Positions 24,907-33,342 are shown, counted from the first letter of the stretch. The stretch is DNA of 44,887 nt from Clostridium muellerianum (GCF_012926525.1 NZ_JABBNI010000027.1:1-44887); one strand, 5' to 3'. Numbers and translations are program-made. The notes: generated from the letters alone by a model not told the origin.

Positions 24907-24973
24907 ACATTAAATTCCACAATAAAAAGCAGCTATTGAAAAATAAGATACTTCTTATTGTGGAACTTAATGT
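24907..24973. repeat. Palindromic element, CATTAAATTCCACAATAA family, copy 1
   Basis: ACATTAAATTCCACAATAA (24907-24925) pairs with TTATTGTGGAACTTAATGT (24955-24973), one mismatch. The same arm sequence recurs at 37999-38057. It lies just past the end of lplA and may act as its terminator. Confidence 0.6.
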
Positions 24974-25002
24974 AATTTTAGCTTTTACATCTATTATTTA
25001 TA

Positions 25003-25992
25003 TTAGCTAAATAAACAGCATAAAAACTCTTCTTTTGTAACTTTTCCTAAATAATCATTTATGTTAGTATCCTGTAAAACCTTTTTTACTTCCTCCTCAT
25101 CATACTTTACGTTTTTTAATTTTTCCTCTAAAATTTCTATGTCACACTTACCAAAAAAGTCACCATATATTTTACAATTTTCTATTAGTCCATTTTTTAC
25201 ATGAAGTCTAACATCTACACATCCACCTTCAAACCTATTATATCCTTTATAGTTAAACTTAGGTGAATTGCCAAAATTCCATTCCCAGGTGCCATATTTC
25301 TCATCCACCATTTTTTGTATAGCTTTTTTATCATCTTCAGTTAATTCATATGTTTCTACAGGTTCATTTAAATATGTAAATATATTTTTTAACAATAATT
25401 CTTTAAATTTTAATACATCAACATCATATTTAACATGAGGCTTAATATTAGTAACTCTGCTTGATACAGATTTTATACCCTTTGATTCGATTTTATCTCT
25501 TTTTACATTTAATCCTTTAGACAATGTATCTAATTTAGAATCAAAAAGTAATGTGCCATGATTTAATATTCTTTCTCTTGAAACGCTTTGAGCAATTCCA
25601 GAAAATTTCTTGCCATCTATTACAAGATCATTTCTACCTGATAATTCACATTTTACTCCTAAATTTTCTAAAGCTTTAATTATAGGAACATTATATTTTT
25701 TAAAATCTATTTTGGCATTATGTTCTTTAATTTTTGTAATAAATGAAAAATTTAAGTTGCCAAGATCATGGTATACAGCACCGCCGCCTGTAACTCTTCT
25801 AACAACGTTAATGTTGTTTTGTTTTACAAATTCCATATTAATTTCTTCTACTGTATTTTGGTGTTTTCCAATAATAATTGATGGGCAATTTCTCCATAAT
25901 AAAACATATTCACCCTTTAAGTTTCTAAATGCATATTCTTCAAGAGCTAAGTTATAATGTGGATCTGTTGAAATATTTTCTATAAATTTCAT
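25003..25992 (-). CDS. lplA: Lipoate-protein ligase A
   Basis: The start is set at the second ATG (25992), since AAAGGGG abuts the first ATG (26001) and sits 9 nt from the second. About 329 residues with the ligase core: NLALEEYAFRN, LWRNCPSIIIGKHQN, and RRVTGGGAVYHDLGNLNFSF, the lipoyl-adenylate loop, plus the C-terminal accessory domain, so it is a full two-domain ligase. It activates free lipoate with ATP and attaches it to E2 or glycine-cleavage H proteins. None of the target proteins is encoded in the window. Confidence 0.93.
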   Translation of the reverse strand: MKFIENISTDPHYNLALEEYAFRNLKGEYVLLWRNCPSIIIGKHQNTVEEINMEFVKQNNINVVRRVTGGGAVYHDLGNLNFSFITKIKEHNAKIDFKKYNVPIIKALENLGVKCELSGRNDLVIDGKKFSGIAQSVSRERILNHGTLLFDSKLDTLSKGLNVKRDKIESKGIKSVSSRVTNIKPHVKYDVDVLKFKELLLKNIFTYLNEPVETYELTEDDKKAIQKMVDEKYGTWEWNFGNSPKFNYKGYNRFEGGCVDVRLHVKNGLIENCKIYGDFFGKCDIEILEEKLKNVKYDEEEVKKVLQDTNINDYLGKVTKEEFLCCLFS

Positions 25993-26138
25993 TAAATGCA
26001 TCCCCTTTGTTAATTTACATAAATTGTTTCTATAAGTAAAGTGCCAGTTTTATTCTATCAATTTTATGAAGAAAAATAAACATTAAAGTTTAAGAAAGTT
26101 AACTTTTGTATATGTTTCACATTTTTTGTTTTTGGTTG

Positions 26139-26169
26139 TTGACTCTAACGTAACGTAATAGTATATAGT
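26139..26169 (+). promoter_or_regulatory. MerR-type promoter with 19-bp spacer
   Basis: TTGACT (26139-26144) and TATAGT (26164-26169) are separated by 19 bp. The spacer contains CTAACGTAACGTAATAG, similar to the spacer of the promoter at 15979-16009 and to Mta/TipA operators. It drives the DUF2268/MerR operon. Confidence 0.75.
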
Positions 26170-26200
26170 ATAGCTATACTAAAGGAAAAGAGGTAACAAA

Positions 26201-27109
26201 ATGAATATTAAAGCCATTAGATCTGATGAAATTTATAGGAAAATAATTTTAGCAAAGCCTTGTGAACGTGAGGATATATATAGGTATGAGCTTATGAAAC
26301 CATTTGAATTTAAGTATTCTTGTATTGGTGTTCCAATTAAAGCAGAAAAGCCAGGTGGTTATGATGTTGTTATGGCAACTACTATGGCAGGTGCTTTTGC
26401 TCCAAATAACATAGGTAGTGAGCGAATTAGTGATGTTGAAAAAATTAGTGATGAAGGATTTTGGAAAGCCTGTGAAGAAAGTATTAGAAAAACATTTGAG
26501 GGATTTGAAGCTAGTGGTGTATCACTTCCTGTAAAAGATTATATTTTTACTGTTTTGCTAAATGATCCAGAAAATCCAATGGCAAAAATGAGTGGTGATT
26601 ATTGTGGAGATGGTGGAATTCCTGGATATATCATAGGAACAATTATTCCAAACGAAAAATCGCTTAAAATGCTGCCAGTAGCACTTGCTCACGAAGCAAA
26701 CCACAATGTAAGATGGCAGTTTATGAAGTGGAGTAATAAGATTACATTAGGAGATATGATTGTCAGTGAAGGTTTAGCAGAAAATTTTGCTGCTTTTATG
26801 TTTGGAGAGGATAAAATAGGAGTGTGGGTTACAAGTACCACAAAAGAAACACTAGAAAATGTTATTAAACCTGCAATTAAGGAAAATATTAATTGTGATG
26901 ATTTTAATAAGCTTTCAGTATTTCTTTATGGAGATGAAATTATGGCTCTTAATGGTAGTGTTCAAGTTGGTATGCCTTATTGCGGGGGATATGCCTGTGG
27001 ATATTCTTTAATCAAATATTATCTTAAGAAGACAGGTAAAACAATATTTGAAGCTACCATCACACCAACTGAGGATATTTTAAAGGAGGTACAGGATTTT
27101 TGGAACTGA
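26201..27109 (+). CDS. DUF2268-type putative zinc metalloprotease
   Basis: This 302-residue cytoplasmic protein contains HEANH (a HExxH zinc motif) in PVALAHEANHNVRWQF and a following glutamate in SEGLAENFAA, consistent with a gluzincin-like site. It resembles DUF2268 'predicted Zn-dependent protease' proteins. It lacks a signal peptide and is translationally coupled to a MerR-TipAS gene that begins 10 nt before its stop. The MerR-type promoter upstream implies induction by the same ligand. The substrate is unknown; it could act on the bound compound, on the regulator or on another protein. Confidence 0.75.
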   Translation: MNIKAIRSDEIYRKIILAKPCEREDIYRYELMKPFEFKYSCIGVPIKAEKPGGYDVVMATTMAGAFAPNNIGSERISDVEKISDEGFWKACEESIRKTFEGFEASGVSLPVKDYIFTVLLNDPENPMAKMSGDYCGDGGIPGYIIGTIIPNEKSLKMLPVALAHEANHNVRWQFMKWSNKITLGDMIVSEGLAENFAAFMFGEDKIGVWVTSTTKETLENVIKPAIKENINCDDFNKLSVFLYGDEIMALNGSVQVGMPYCGGYACGYSLIKYYLKKTGKTIFEATITPTEDILKEVQDFWN

Positions 27110-27837
27110 AAATTAACGAGGTTGCAAAATTAACAGGAGTTACTGTAAGAACTCTTCATTATTATGATGAAATAGATTTACTTAAGCCAAGCAAGGTTTC
27201 TGAGGCCAGTTATCGTTTATATGATGACCATACTATTGAGCTGCTTCAGCAAATATTATTTTTCAAAGAGCTGGATTTTCCACTTAATGAAATTAAAGAA
27301 ATTGTTAAAAATGCATCATTTGATAGAGCGGAAGCACTAAAAAAACATAAAGAGCTGCTTATTAAAAAACGTAAAAGAATTGACAGGCTAATAAAGCTTG
27401 TGGAAAAAACAATAAAAGGAGAATGTAATATGAGTTTTAAAGAATTTGATAATATTGATTTTGAAAATGCAAAAAAGAAATATGAAAGAGAAGTTAAAGA
27501 ACGTTGGGGAACAACTGATGCTTATGCTGAAAGTGAAGCAAAGACTAAAAATTATGGTAAAGAACAGTGGCAGCAGGTAAACGAAGAAGGTGGTAAGATT
27601 TTAAAGGCTTTTGCTGAGAATATGGAAAAAAGTGCTGACAGTAAAGAAGTTCAAGCACTTGTTAAAGAATGGCAGGATTACATTACAAAAAGATTTTACA
27701 AATGTACTAATGAAATTTTAAAGGGCCTTGGACTTATGTATTTACAGGATGAACGTTTTAAAAAAAATATTGATAGTTATGGAAAGGGAACAGCAGAATT
27801 TATATCACAAGCAATTGCAATTTATTGTACAAAGTAA
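27100..27837 (+). CDS. MerR regulator with C-terminal TipAS domain (Mta/TipAL-like)
   Basis: The TTG start overlaps the previous stop and has AAAGGAGG about 10 nt upstream. The 245 residues comprise a MerR winged helix (EVAKLTGVTVRTLHYYDEID, YRLYDDHTIELLQQI), a dimer helix and a TipAS domain (about 120-245: KEWQDYITKRFYKCT, DSYGKGTAEFISQAI). Such proteins bind antibiotics and activate their own operon. It is clearly related to the 399-residue regulator at 14689-15888, but has a single TipAS unit. The coupled protease gene and the 19-bp-spacer promoter make autoactivation very likely. Confidence 0.9.
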   Translation: MELKINEVAKLTGVTVRTLHYYDEIDLLKPSKVSEASYRLYDDHTIELLQQILFFKELDFPLNEIKEIVKNASFDRAEALKKHKELLIKKRKRIDRLIKLVEKTIKGECNMSFKEFDNIDFENAKKKYEREVKERWGTTDAYAESEAKTKNYGKEQWQQVNEEGGKILKAFAENMEKSADSKEVQALVKEWQDYITKRFYKCTNEILKGLGLMYLQDERFKKNIDSYGKGTAEFISQAIAIYCTK

Positions 27838-27880
27838 GTGGAAGGATATACAAAGTTATTTTTCACATTTGAATATTTAA

Positions 27881-27996
27881 CTCAACTTTTCCAGTTTAAA
27901 AATAATATGAAGTATTATTTTTAGAGAATAATTAACAGAGGACAGAAGACAGTGAATGTTGATTCTTCACTGTCTTCTGTCCTCTAAAAAGTTGTG
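27881..27996. repeat. Palindromic dispersed element, copy 2
   Basis: Outer ends CTCAACTTTT and AAAAAGTTGTG enclose a perfect 20-bp stem (27937-27956 with 27966-27985; arm begins AGAGGACAG). The ends and core match the element at 6645-6752. Its right end abuts the TipAS remnant. Confidence 0.65.
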
Positions 27997-28130
27997 TTTC
28001 AATTTGATGGATTTCCTTTGAAGAAGGATCTTTGCTCAAGTCAGATACAATCTTTTAGCATAGTTGTTTCAATTTTGGATTTTATCCTCCAAAGAGTCTT
28101 TTTTAAATTTATCATATTGTTCTTCATGAT
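27997..28130 (-). pseudogene. TipAS-domain fragment, frameshifted
   Basis: On the minus strand one frame reads EEQYDKFKKDSLEDKIQ and then stops; a second frame continues VSDLSKDPSSKEIHQIE. These correspond to AEQIDKFKKDCF and TANLSKDPLSKEIQKI of the MerR-TipAS protein at 14689-15888. There is a frameshift, at least one stop, and neither the MerR half nor the C-terminal part; the fragment ends at the palindromic element. It is opposite in orientation to both intact neighbours. Confidence 0.7.
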
Positions 28131-28147
28131 ACTATTTAAATTAAATG

Positions 28148-28178
28148 TTGACTTATACCTTAGGTATAAGTTTATACT
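28148..28178 (+). promoter_or_regulatory. MerR-type promoter with 19-bp spacer and perfect dyad
   Basis: TTGACT (28148-28153) and TATACT (28173-28178) are 19 bp apart, and the spacer carries the dyad ACTTATACC TTA GGTATAAGT. The dyad differs from those of the other two MerR promoters, as expected for a regulator with a different recognition helix. Confidence 0.75.
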
Positions 28179-28229
28179 TAAATTGTTGTTAATATTTTTA
28201 TTTAGTTGTAAATGATGGAGGTATGTTTA

Positions 28230-29165
28230 GTGAACATTAAAGTTGTATCAGAAATAACTGGCTTAACTAAAAAAGCTATTAAGTATTATGAAAATGAAGG
28301 ATTAATTTCTCCTTTAAAAAATATTGAAAATAACTATAGGGAGTATACAAAAGAAGATATTGTAAAGCTTAATTTGATAGCTGCATTAAGAATGTTGGAT
28401 ATTCCAATAATTGAAATAAAAAATGTAATTGAAGGTAAAAAATCAATATTGGAAGTTATGGAAGAAACTAAGAATAAAATAAATAGAAATATAGATAATT
28501 TAGAGAAAAGCAAAATGGTTATTCAATGCATTATTGATAAAAATTCTGAGGATTATACCCAAATTGGGGAGGAGGTTAAAAAGTTAAAAGAAACATTAGA
28601 ACTTTCAATAGAAGAAAAGAAAGAATATATATCTACTGCTATAATGAGAAAATTTCCAGGTGGGTTTGGCAAAATTTTAATATATATGTATGAACCTTTT
28701 CTTAGAGTTGTCGTAGATAGCGATGAAAAGAAAAGAGTATGGCTAGATATGGTAGAGTATTTAGATGAATTAGGTGATCCAGATGAGAATCACCCTTTTA
28801 TCAAAAATTTTAATAAAGCGCAGGAAAATAAAGAGGATAATAAAAACGAAGAATGGAGCATCCAATGTAGAAAGTTAATAAAGGGTGATGAAGAAATAAA
28901 AAAAGAAATAAAGAATAATTTAGGTTTGATGTTTAAAGTTATGCAGGAAAATGAATTAGTAAGAAATAATTGTAAAGAAACTAGTAGGCAGTGTAGAGAA
29001 TTTTTGAATTCAATAGGTTATAAAGACAATACCTTTGATGATTTTTTAGTTTTATTAAGTGAAGATTATAAAAAATTAAAGGAAGCTTACAAAATAATTA
29101 GAGAAGAATTAGAAAATGAATCTGGAATAAATATTAAGCAAGTTATGAGGGATAGTATGAAGTGA
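28230..29165 (+). CDS. MerR-family regulator with unrecognised effector domain
   Basis: A GTG at 28230 is preferred to the ATG at 28212, because GGAGG (28217-28221) lies 8 nt before it. The product of about 311 residues starts with a MerR winged helix (VVSEITGLTKKAIKYYENEG, YREYTKEDIVKLNLI), then a long charged helical region and a C-terminal domain of about 180 residues that I do not recognise. It is not TipAS, and I see no metal-binding cysteine pair. The promoter suggests autoregulation. An ABC exporter gene follows 228 bp downstream and is the obvious candidate target, but its upstream palindrome is different. Confidence 0.8.
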   Translation: MNIKVVSEITGLTKKAIKYYENEGLISPLKNIENNYREYTKEDIVKLNLIAALRMLDIPIIEIKNVIEGKKSILEVMEETKNKINRNIDNLEKSKMVIQCIIDKNSEDYTQIGEEVKKLKETLELSIEEKKEYISTAIMRKFPGGFGKILIYMYEPFLRVVVDSDEKKRVWLDMVEYLDELGDPDENHPFIKNFNKAQENKEDNKNEEWSIQCRKLIKGDEEIKKEIKNNLGLMFKVMQENELVRNNCKETSRQCREFLNSIGYKDNTFDDFLVLLSEDYKKLKEAYKIIREELENESGINIKQVMRDSMK

Positions 29166-29304
29166 TTTTTAGAAATACTGAAGCTTGCTTATGGAAGATA
29201 TGCCTTATCAACACAAAACTTTAGGACTTAGAGAAACTTATCATTAGGTAGATAGCACTTACAGTATAATGACTTCAAATTGGTGAAGTATGTTAATTTT
29301 AATA

Positions 29305-29330
29305 CATACCATATAAGTACATATGGTATG
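29305..29330. promoter_or_regulatory. Perfect palindrome before the ABC exporter
   Basis: CATACCATAT (29305-29314) and ATATGGTATG (29321-29330) are complementary across AAGTAC. It lies about 65 bp before the exporter start and could be an operator. It does not match the MerR dyad at 28148-28178. Confidence 0.5.
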
Positions 29331-29393
29331 CATTGAGCAAAATGATATAAAAAGAGAATTAACAATGTGAAAAAGAGAGGAAGACGTTTTATT

Positions 29394-31025
29394 ATGGGTA
29401 AACTAGCTAGTTTGTTAAAATTAAAACCATTTATAAAAAAATACTGGACACTTTTTGGAATAGGAGCTTTTGGTATAATTTTAAGTTCAATTGCTGCCAC
29501 TCCTGTTCCATATATAATAGGATATTTGATGGACAAGGTGCTTTTAAATAAAAAAAGTTATAATGAATTATATGTATATATTGGAGTAATTGCATTACTT
29601 TATATATTTAAATATGTTATCTCATTTTTATCAAAGTATATATTTGCAAAAATAAACAACCTAGTAGTTAATGAACTTAGATATTCTGTTATGGATAAGG
29701 TTATGGATTTGCCTATGAGTTATCTTTCAAATACTGAAAAAGGGTATGTTCAAAGTAGAATATCAGAATGTAGTTCTGTGGGAAGTATTTTTTCACCTTC
29801 AATTATTAGTATATTTTTAAGCATTATAGATGCTGTTTTAGCACTTGCAACTATGTTTGCAATTAACTATAAATTAGCCTTTGTTGTACTTCTTTTAGCT
29901 CCTATATTTTTCTTTTCGGCAAAGAATTCAGCTAAAAATTTCATGAAAAATACAATGGAGGCTATGGAATCAAATGCAATATTAAATGGGGAATGTTTCG
30001 AAATTATAAATGGAATTGAAGATATAAAAATACTCAATGGAAAAGAAACACACCTTAGAAAATTTAAAAATAAATTAGATGAACTTATAAAAATTAGTAT
30101 AAAGCAAAGTAAATCTATAGTAATGTTTATGGAAAATATAGGACTTATAAATAACTTTGGATCACTTTTAATTTTACTTATTGCTGGACTTTTAATTTTG
30201 AAAGGACAATTTACAGTAGGATTGTACACTTCATTCTCTTTATATATAGGCACAGTTTTTGGAAGTACACAGGGCTTAGCTACTATAGGAACTACAATAA
30301 AACCAGCATGCCTTAGTATAGAAAGAATATATGAACTTTTAGATATGAAGGAAGAAAGTTATGGAAGGAATAATTGTATTAAGGAAAATATAGAATCATT
30401 AAAGTTTCAAAATGTAAGTTTTAAATATAATGATGATAAAACAGTATTGAATTCTTTAAACTTTCAAATAAGTAAAGGGGATAAGGTTCTTATTAAAGGT
30501 GAAAATGGATCTGGAAAGTCAACTCTTATAAAGCTTCTTCTTGGATTATACAATCAAACTGAAGGAAATATATTATATAACAATATTGATTCAATGGAAA
30601 TTGATATTAAAGAGTTGAGAAAGAGAATAGGGATTGTATGTCAAAATATTTTTTTGTTTAAGGGAAGTGTTTTAGATAATATCTTATATGGACAAACTAA
30701 TAAAAAACGTGAAGATGTAGAAAAAATTATTAAAGAATTACACTTGGAAGAGTATGTAAGTAGGTTGCCTAAAGGGCTAGATACTGAAATAATTCAAAAT
30801 ACTGCAGGAGTTTCGGGGGGACAAGCACAAATTATAGCTTTTATAAGATCAATGGTTTCAGAAAAAGATATATTAATCCTTGATGAGCCAATTTCAAATG
30901 TAGATGCAGAGACAAGAGAAATTGTTTTAAATATTTTGAGAAACATGAGCTTTAATGGAATTTTAATTGTTGTTTCACACTTAATGGAAGGTATGGACTT
31001 TATAGATAAAGTTATTGAAATATAA
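29394..31025 (+). CDS. ABC exporter, fused membrane and ATPase domains
   Basis: The ATG at 29394 is used, with GAGAGG upstream; a GTG at 29367 is an alternative that adds nine basic residues. The product is about 543 residues: six predicted membrane helices (about 10-290) and an ATPase domain with Walker A GENGSGKST, Q-loop IGIVCQNIF, signature VSGGQAQ (a variant of LSGGQ), Walker B DILILDEP and H-loop VVSHLME. It is a half transporter of the type that exports drugs, lipids or peptides as a homodimer. It has no peptidase C39 domain. No substrate peptide gene is seen beside it; the MerR gene upstream may control it. Confidence 0.88.
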   Translation: MGKLASLLKLKPFIKKYWTLFGIGAFGIILSSIAATPVPYIIGYLMDKVLLNKKSYNELYVYIGVIALLYIFKYVISFLSKYIFAKINNLVVNELRYSVMDKVMDLPMSYLSNTEKGYVQSRISECSSVGSIFSPSIISIFLSIIDAVLALATMFAINYKLAFVVLLLAPIFFFSAKNSAKNFMKNTMEAMESNAILNGECFEIINGIEDIKILNGKETHLRKFKNKLDELIKISIKQSKSIVMFMENIGLINNFGSLLILLIAGLLILKGQFTVGLYTSFSLYIGTVFGSTQGLATIGTTIKPACLSIERIYELLDMKEESYGRNNCIKENIESLKFQNVSFKYNDDKTVLNSLNFQISKGDKVLIKGENGSGKSTLIKLLLGLYNQTEGNILYNNIDSMEIDIKELRKRIGIVCQNIFLFKGSVLDNILYGQTNKKREDVEKIIKELHLEEYVSRLPKGLDTEIIQNTAGVSGGQAQIIAFIRSMVSEKDILILDEPISNVDAETREIVLNILRNMSFNGILIVVSHLMEGMDFIDKVIEI

Positions 31026-31128
31026 GTTTAAAAGGACTCTTTGTGTAATTATGTGTGTTGTATTTGGAGAAGTAATATACCAAAATTATATATGTATGCA
31101 CAAAACGTACTTCTGACTAATGAAGAAG

Positions 31129-31185
31129 ATAGTTGCAATAACAACATATATATGCTATATTAAAATAGTTGCCAATACAACGTAT
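31129..31185 (+). promoter_or_regulatory. MarR promoter with two operator boxes
   Basis: Two 21-bp boxes at 31129-31149 and 31165-31185 share the pattern ATAGTTGC...ACAAC.TAT, 36 bp apart. The first overlaps the -35 TTGCAA (31133-31138), with the -10 TATATT (31156-31161) 17 bp on. The second lies at or past the start point. A third copy precedes the MFS gene at 31731-31751. This points to autorepression by the MarR protein that follows. Confidence 0.7.
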
Positions 31186-31238
31186 ATTATTTATAGCTAT
31201 AAATTTTGTTGTTACAATTAAATTAAGGAGGAAGTTAT

Positions 31239-31691
31239 ATGCAAGATGAGTCATTTGGAAGATATATATCTGTAATCTATAGGTATTTACAAATACTTCT
31301 TAATCATCGTTTAAAGTCTTATGGTATTGGAAGTGGTCAGTATATATTTCTTTCTGCCATATACAATAATGAAGGAATCTCACAAAAGGAATTAACTAAC
31401 TTGATTAAAATTGATAGAGCTACAACTGCCAAAGCTCTGAAAAAGTTAGAAAAAAGTGGATATGTAGATATAATTCAGGATACTGAAGATAAGAGGTATC
31501 ATAAATTATATCTAACAAAAAAAGGAATAGAATTTATACCTGTTTTGAATAGCATTCAACATGACTTAACTAACATGTTAAATATAGGAATGAGTCATGA
31601 ACAATATACTGAAACCTTAAAGTCATTAAATTTGATTTTAAATAATGTACAAAAGTCTGTGGAACTATTAAGAAGTGAAGAGGAAATTTAA
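31239..31691 (+). CDS. MarR-family transcriptional regulator
   Basis: This 150-residue protein has the MarR fold: dimer helix 1 (GRYISVIYRYLQILLNHRL), a winged helix with recognition helix DRATTAKALKKLEKSGYV, and the wing TEDKRYHKLYLTKKG. AAGGAGG lies 8 nt before the ATG. The three matching 21-bp boxes flank this gene, two at its own promoter and one before the MFS gene, so it probably represses both units until a ligand binds. A hairpin separates the two genes. Confidence 0.88.
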   Translation: MQDESFGRYISVIYRYLQILLNHRLKSYGIGSGQYIFLSAIYNNEGISQKELTNLIKIDRATTAKALKKLEKSGYVDIIQDTEDKRYHKLYLTKKGIEFIPVLNSIQHDLTNMLNIGMSHEQYTETLKSLNLILNNVQKSVELLRSEEEI

Positions 31692-31692
31692 A

Positions 31693-31725
31693 ATATGCAT
31701 CCTAATAAAAGGATGCATTAAAAAT
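31693..31725 (+). terminator. Terminator between the MarR and MFS genes
   Basis: ATGCATCC (31695-31702) and GGATGCAT (31711-31718) form a perfect stem, 4 bp past the MarR stop, followed by TAAAAATCC. With a weak T-run it may be leaky. Confidence 0.6.
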
Positions 31726-31730
31726 CCATA

Positions 31731-31751
31731 ATAGTTGCAATAACATCATAT
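31731..31751 (+). promoter_or_regulatory. Third MarR box, upstream of the MFS gene
   Basis: It differs at one position from the box at 31129-31149 (ACATCATAT for ACAACATAT). It lies 34 bp before the MFS ATG. I cannot see a clear -35/-10 pair here, so it may act as a roadblock on read-through from the MarR gene or over a weak promoter. Confidence 0.6.
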
Positions 31752-31784
31752 TTTTAAAACATCAAAAAAGGAGACAACTTAAAA

Positions 31785-32948
31785 ATGAAAAAATTACTTA
31801 AAGTATCTGTATTGTCGATTTCCATGATTACTGTGATGGCTGGTGCGGCAGTATCTCCTGCACTTGGAAATATAAATAATGCATTTCCTAGTGCAAGCGC
31901 AAACTTGATAAAAATGATTCTAACATTGCCAGCAATATTTATAATTGCTTTTAGTTTATTATCAGGTAAATTAACATCTTTACTAAGTAAAAAACAAGTA
32001 CTAATCATTGGAATATTAATTTATATCATTGGTGGAGTAGGGCCGGTTTTTGTAAGTAGTTTAACTCATGTACTCGTATTTAGAGCTATTTTAGGTATGG
32101 GGTGCGGATTAATTATGCCTATTTCACAATCTCTTATTGCAGATTTTTTTATAGGTGATGAAAGAACAGAAATGATTGGTTATTCTAGTGCCGCTTCAAA
32201 TTTAATGGGAATAATATCTTCAGTTGTTGTAGGAACATTATCATCAATTAGATGGAAATATGGTTTTTATATATATTTAGTGGCACTAATTGTATTAGTA
32301 TTAAATGTTATTGCACTTCCTAAACAGAAAAATAAAGTAGGAAGTAAAGTAAAAAGCAATTTAAATAAAGAAGTATATTTTTTATCAGCATATATGTGTT
32401 TAATAACTATTGCTTTTTATGCAGTACCAACTAATATATCATTATTTATGAGAAAAGAACATATTGGAAATTCCAGTTCAGCTGGTCTAGCAATTGCAGT
32501 ATTTACCTTTGGTGGTTTTATATCTGGTATAATTTTGTCTAATATAAAAAAGAAGTTAAAAGAATTTACAATTTCAGCGGGAATAGGGATGATGTTTTTA
32601 GGATATATAGTATTATTATATTCTCATAACATATCCAATTTATTAATATCTGTTGCATTGGTTGGATTTGCTTTTTCTATGATTTATCCTTTAATATTTT
32701 TAATTACAAGCAGTATTTCAGACAAAAATTCAAATTCTAAAGCAATTTCAATAGTAAGTAGTTCTATGTTTTTAGGTCAGTTTTTATCTGCTATAGTACT
32801 GCAATGTATTGGAAGTATTTTAAGTAATAATTCTATAAGATTCAATTTTAAAATTCTTTCTGTATGTCTCGGGGTTGCTTTAGTAATATCATTAATATTC
32901 CAGTTTAGATTAAAAGTAAATTCTGATATATTTAGCAAATCAGCTTAA
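31785..32948 (+). CDS. MFS efflux transporter
   Basis: This 387-residue protein has about 12 membrane helices and no cleavable signal beyond the first helix. It is related to drug-exporting DHA1-type MFS proteins: MAGAAVSPALGNINNAF in helix 1, SGKLTSLLSKKQVLIIG in the helix 2-3 loop (a weak motif A with few arginines), and ILGMGCGLIMPISQSLIADF in helix 4. AAAGGAG precedes the ATG. A MarR operator immediately upstream links it to the regulator gene before it. The substrate is unknown. Confidence 0.87.
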   Translation: MKKLLKVSVLSISMITVMAGAAVSPALGNINNAFPSASANLIKMILTLPAIFIIAFSLLSGKLTSLLSKKQVLIIGILIYIIGGVGPVFVSSLTHVLVFRAILGMGCGLIMPISQSLIADFFIGDERTEMIGYSSAASNLMGIISSVVVGTLSSIRWKYGFYIYLVALIVLVLNVIALPKQKNKVGSKVKSNLNKEVYFLSAYMCLITIAFYAVPTNISLFMRKEHIGNSSSAGLAIAVFTFGGFISGIILSNIKKKLKEFTISAGIGMMFLGYIVLLYSHNISNLLISVALVGFAFSMIYPLIFLITSSISDKNSNSKAISIVSSSMFLGQFLSAIVLQCIGSILSNNSIRFNFKILSVCLGVALVISLIFQFRLKVNSDIFSKSA

Positions 32949-33106
32949 TAATTATGAATATAATTATAGTAAGGGTATTGGAAAATAGGAGTCATTTCAC
33001 TAAAGATATTCTAATTAGTTAATAATACTTTTTTATTTATTTCATCGATACCAGTGCTAACACTTCATATTTTGTGAAGATGGATAGTTACCTTAGAAAT
33101 TGAGTT

Positions 33107-33286
33107 AAACTATAAGGCATGTGGAAGAAAATAACAAGTTCAATATGTGACGGATATTTTTTGTAAGACAAAGAGATAGGTTCCGTAGAAGCTTAAGCTA
33201 TCTAAGAGTTCTGTCGATGCAGTATTACAAAAAATAGACTAGCATTTGAACTTGTTATTTTTTGAAGATGCCTAAGTTGTTTTAGT
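33107..33286. repeat. 180-bp structured inverted repeat
   Basis: Outer arms GGCAT...AATAACAAGTTCAA (33107-33142) and TTGAACTTGTTATT...ATGCC (33246-33286) pair with small bulges. Next come a perfect 12-bp stem, TATTTTTTGTAA (33155-33166) with TTACAAAAAATA (33225-33236), then GACA/TGTC and AGATAG/CTATCT near the top. It encodes no protein. It lies between the MFS gene and the chemoreceptor gene and may be a structured RNA, a strong terminator or a miniature element. The rest of 32949-33106 shows only a small hairpin. Confidence 0.55.
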
Positions 33287-33342
33287 TAATTCTGGAGACT
33301 AAAATATCTATAATGTTTTATCTGCATTATTAGAAAGCATGT

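Noticed and set aside
27994-28215. 73-codon plus-strand frame
   Set aside because: It is the antisense of the TipAS remnant and spans the MerR promoter; the peptide is low-complexity and hydrophobic.
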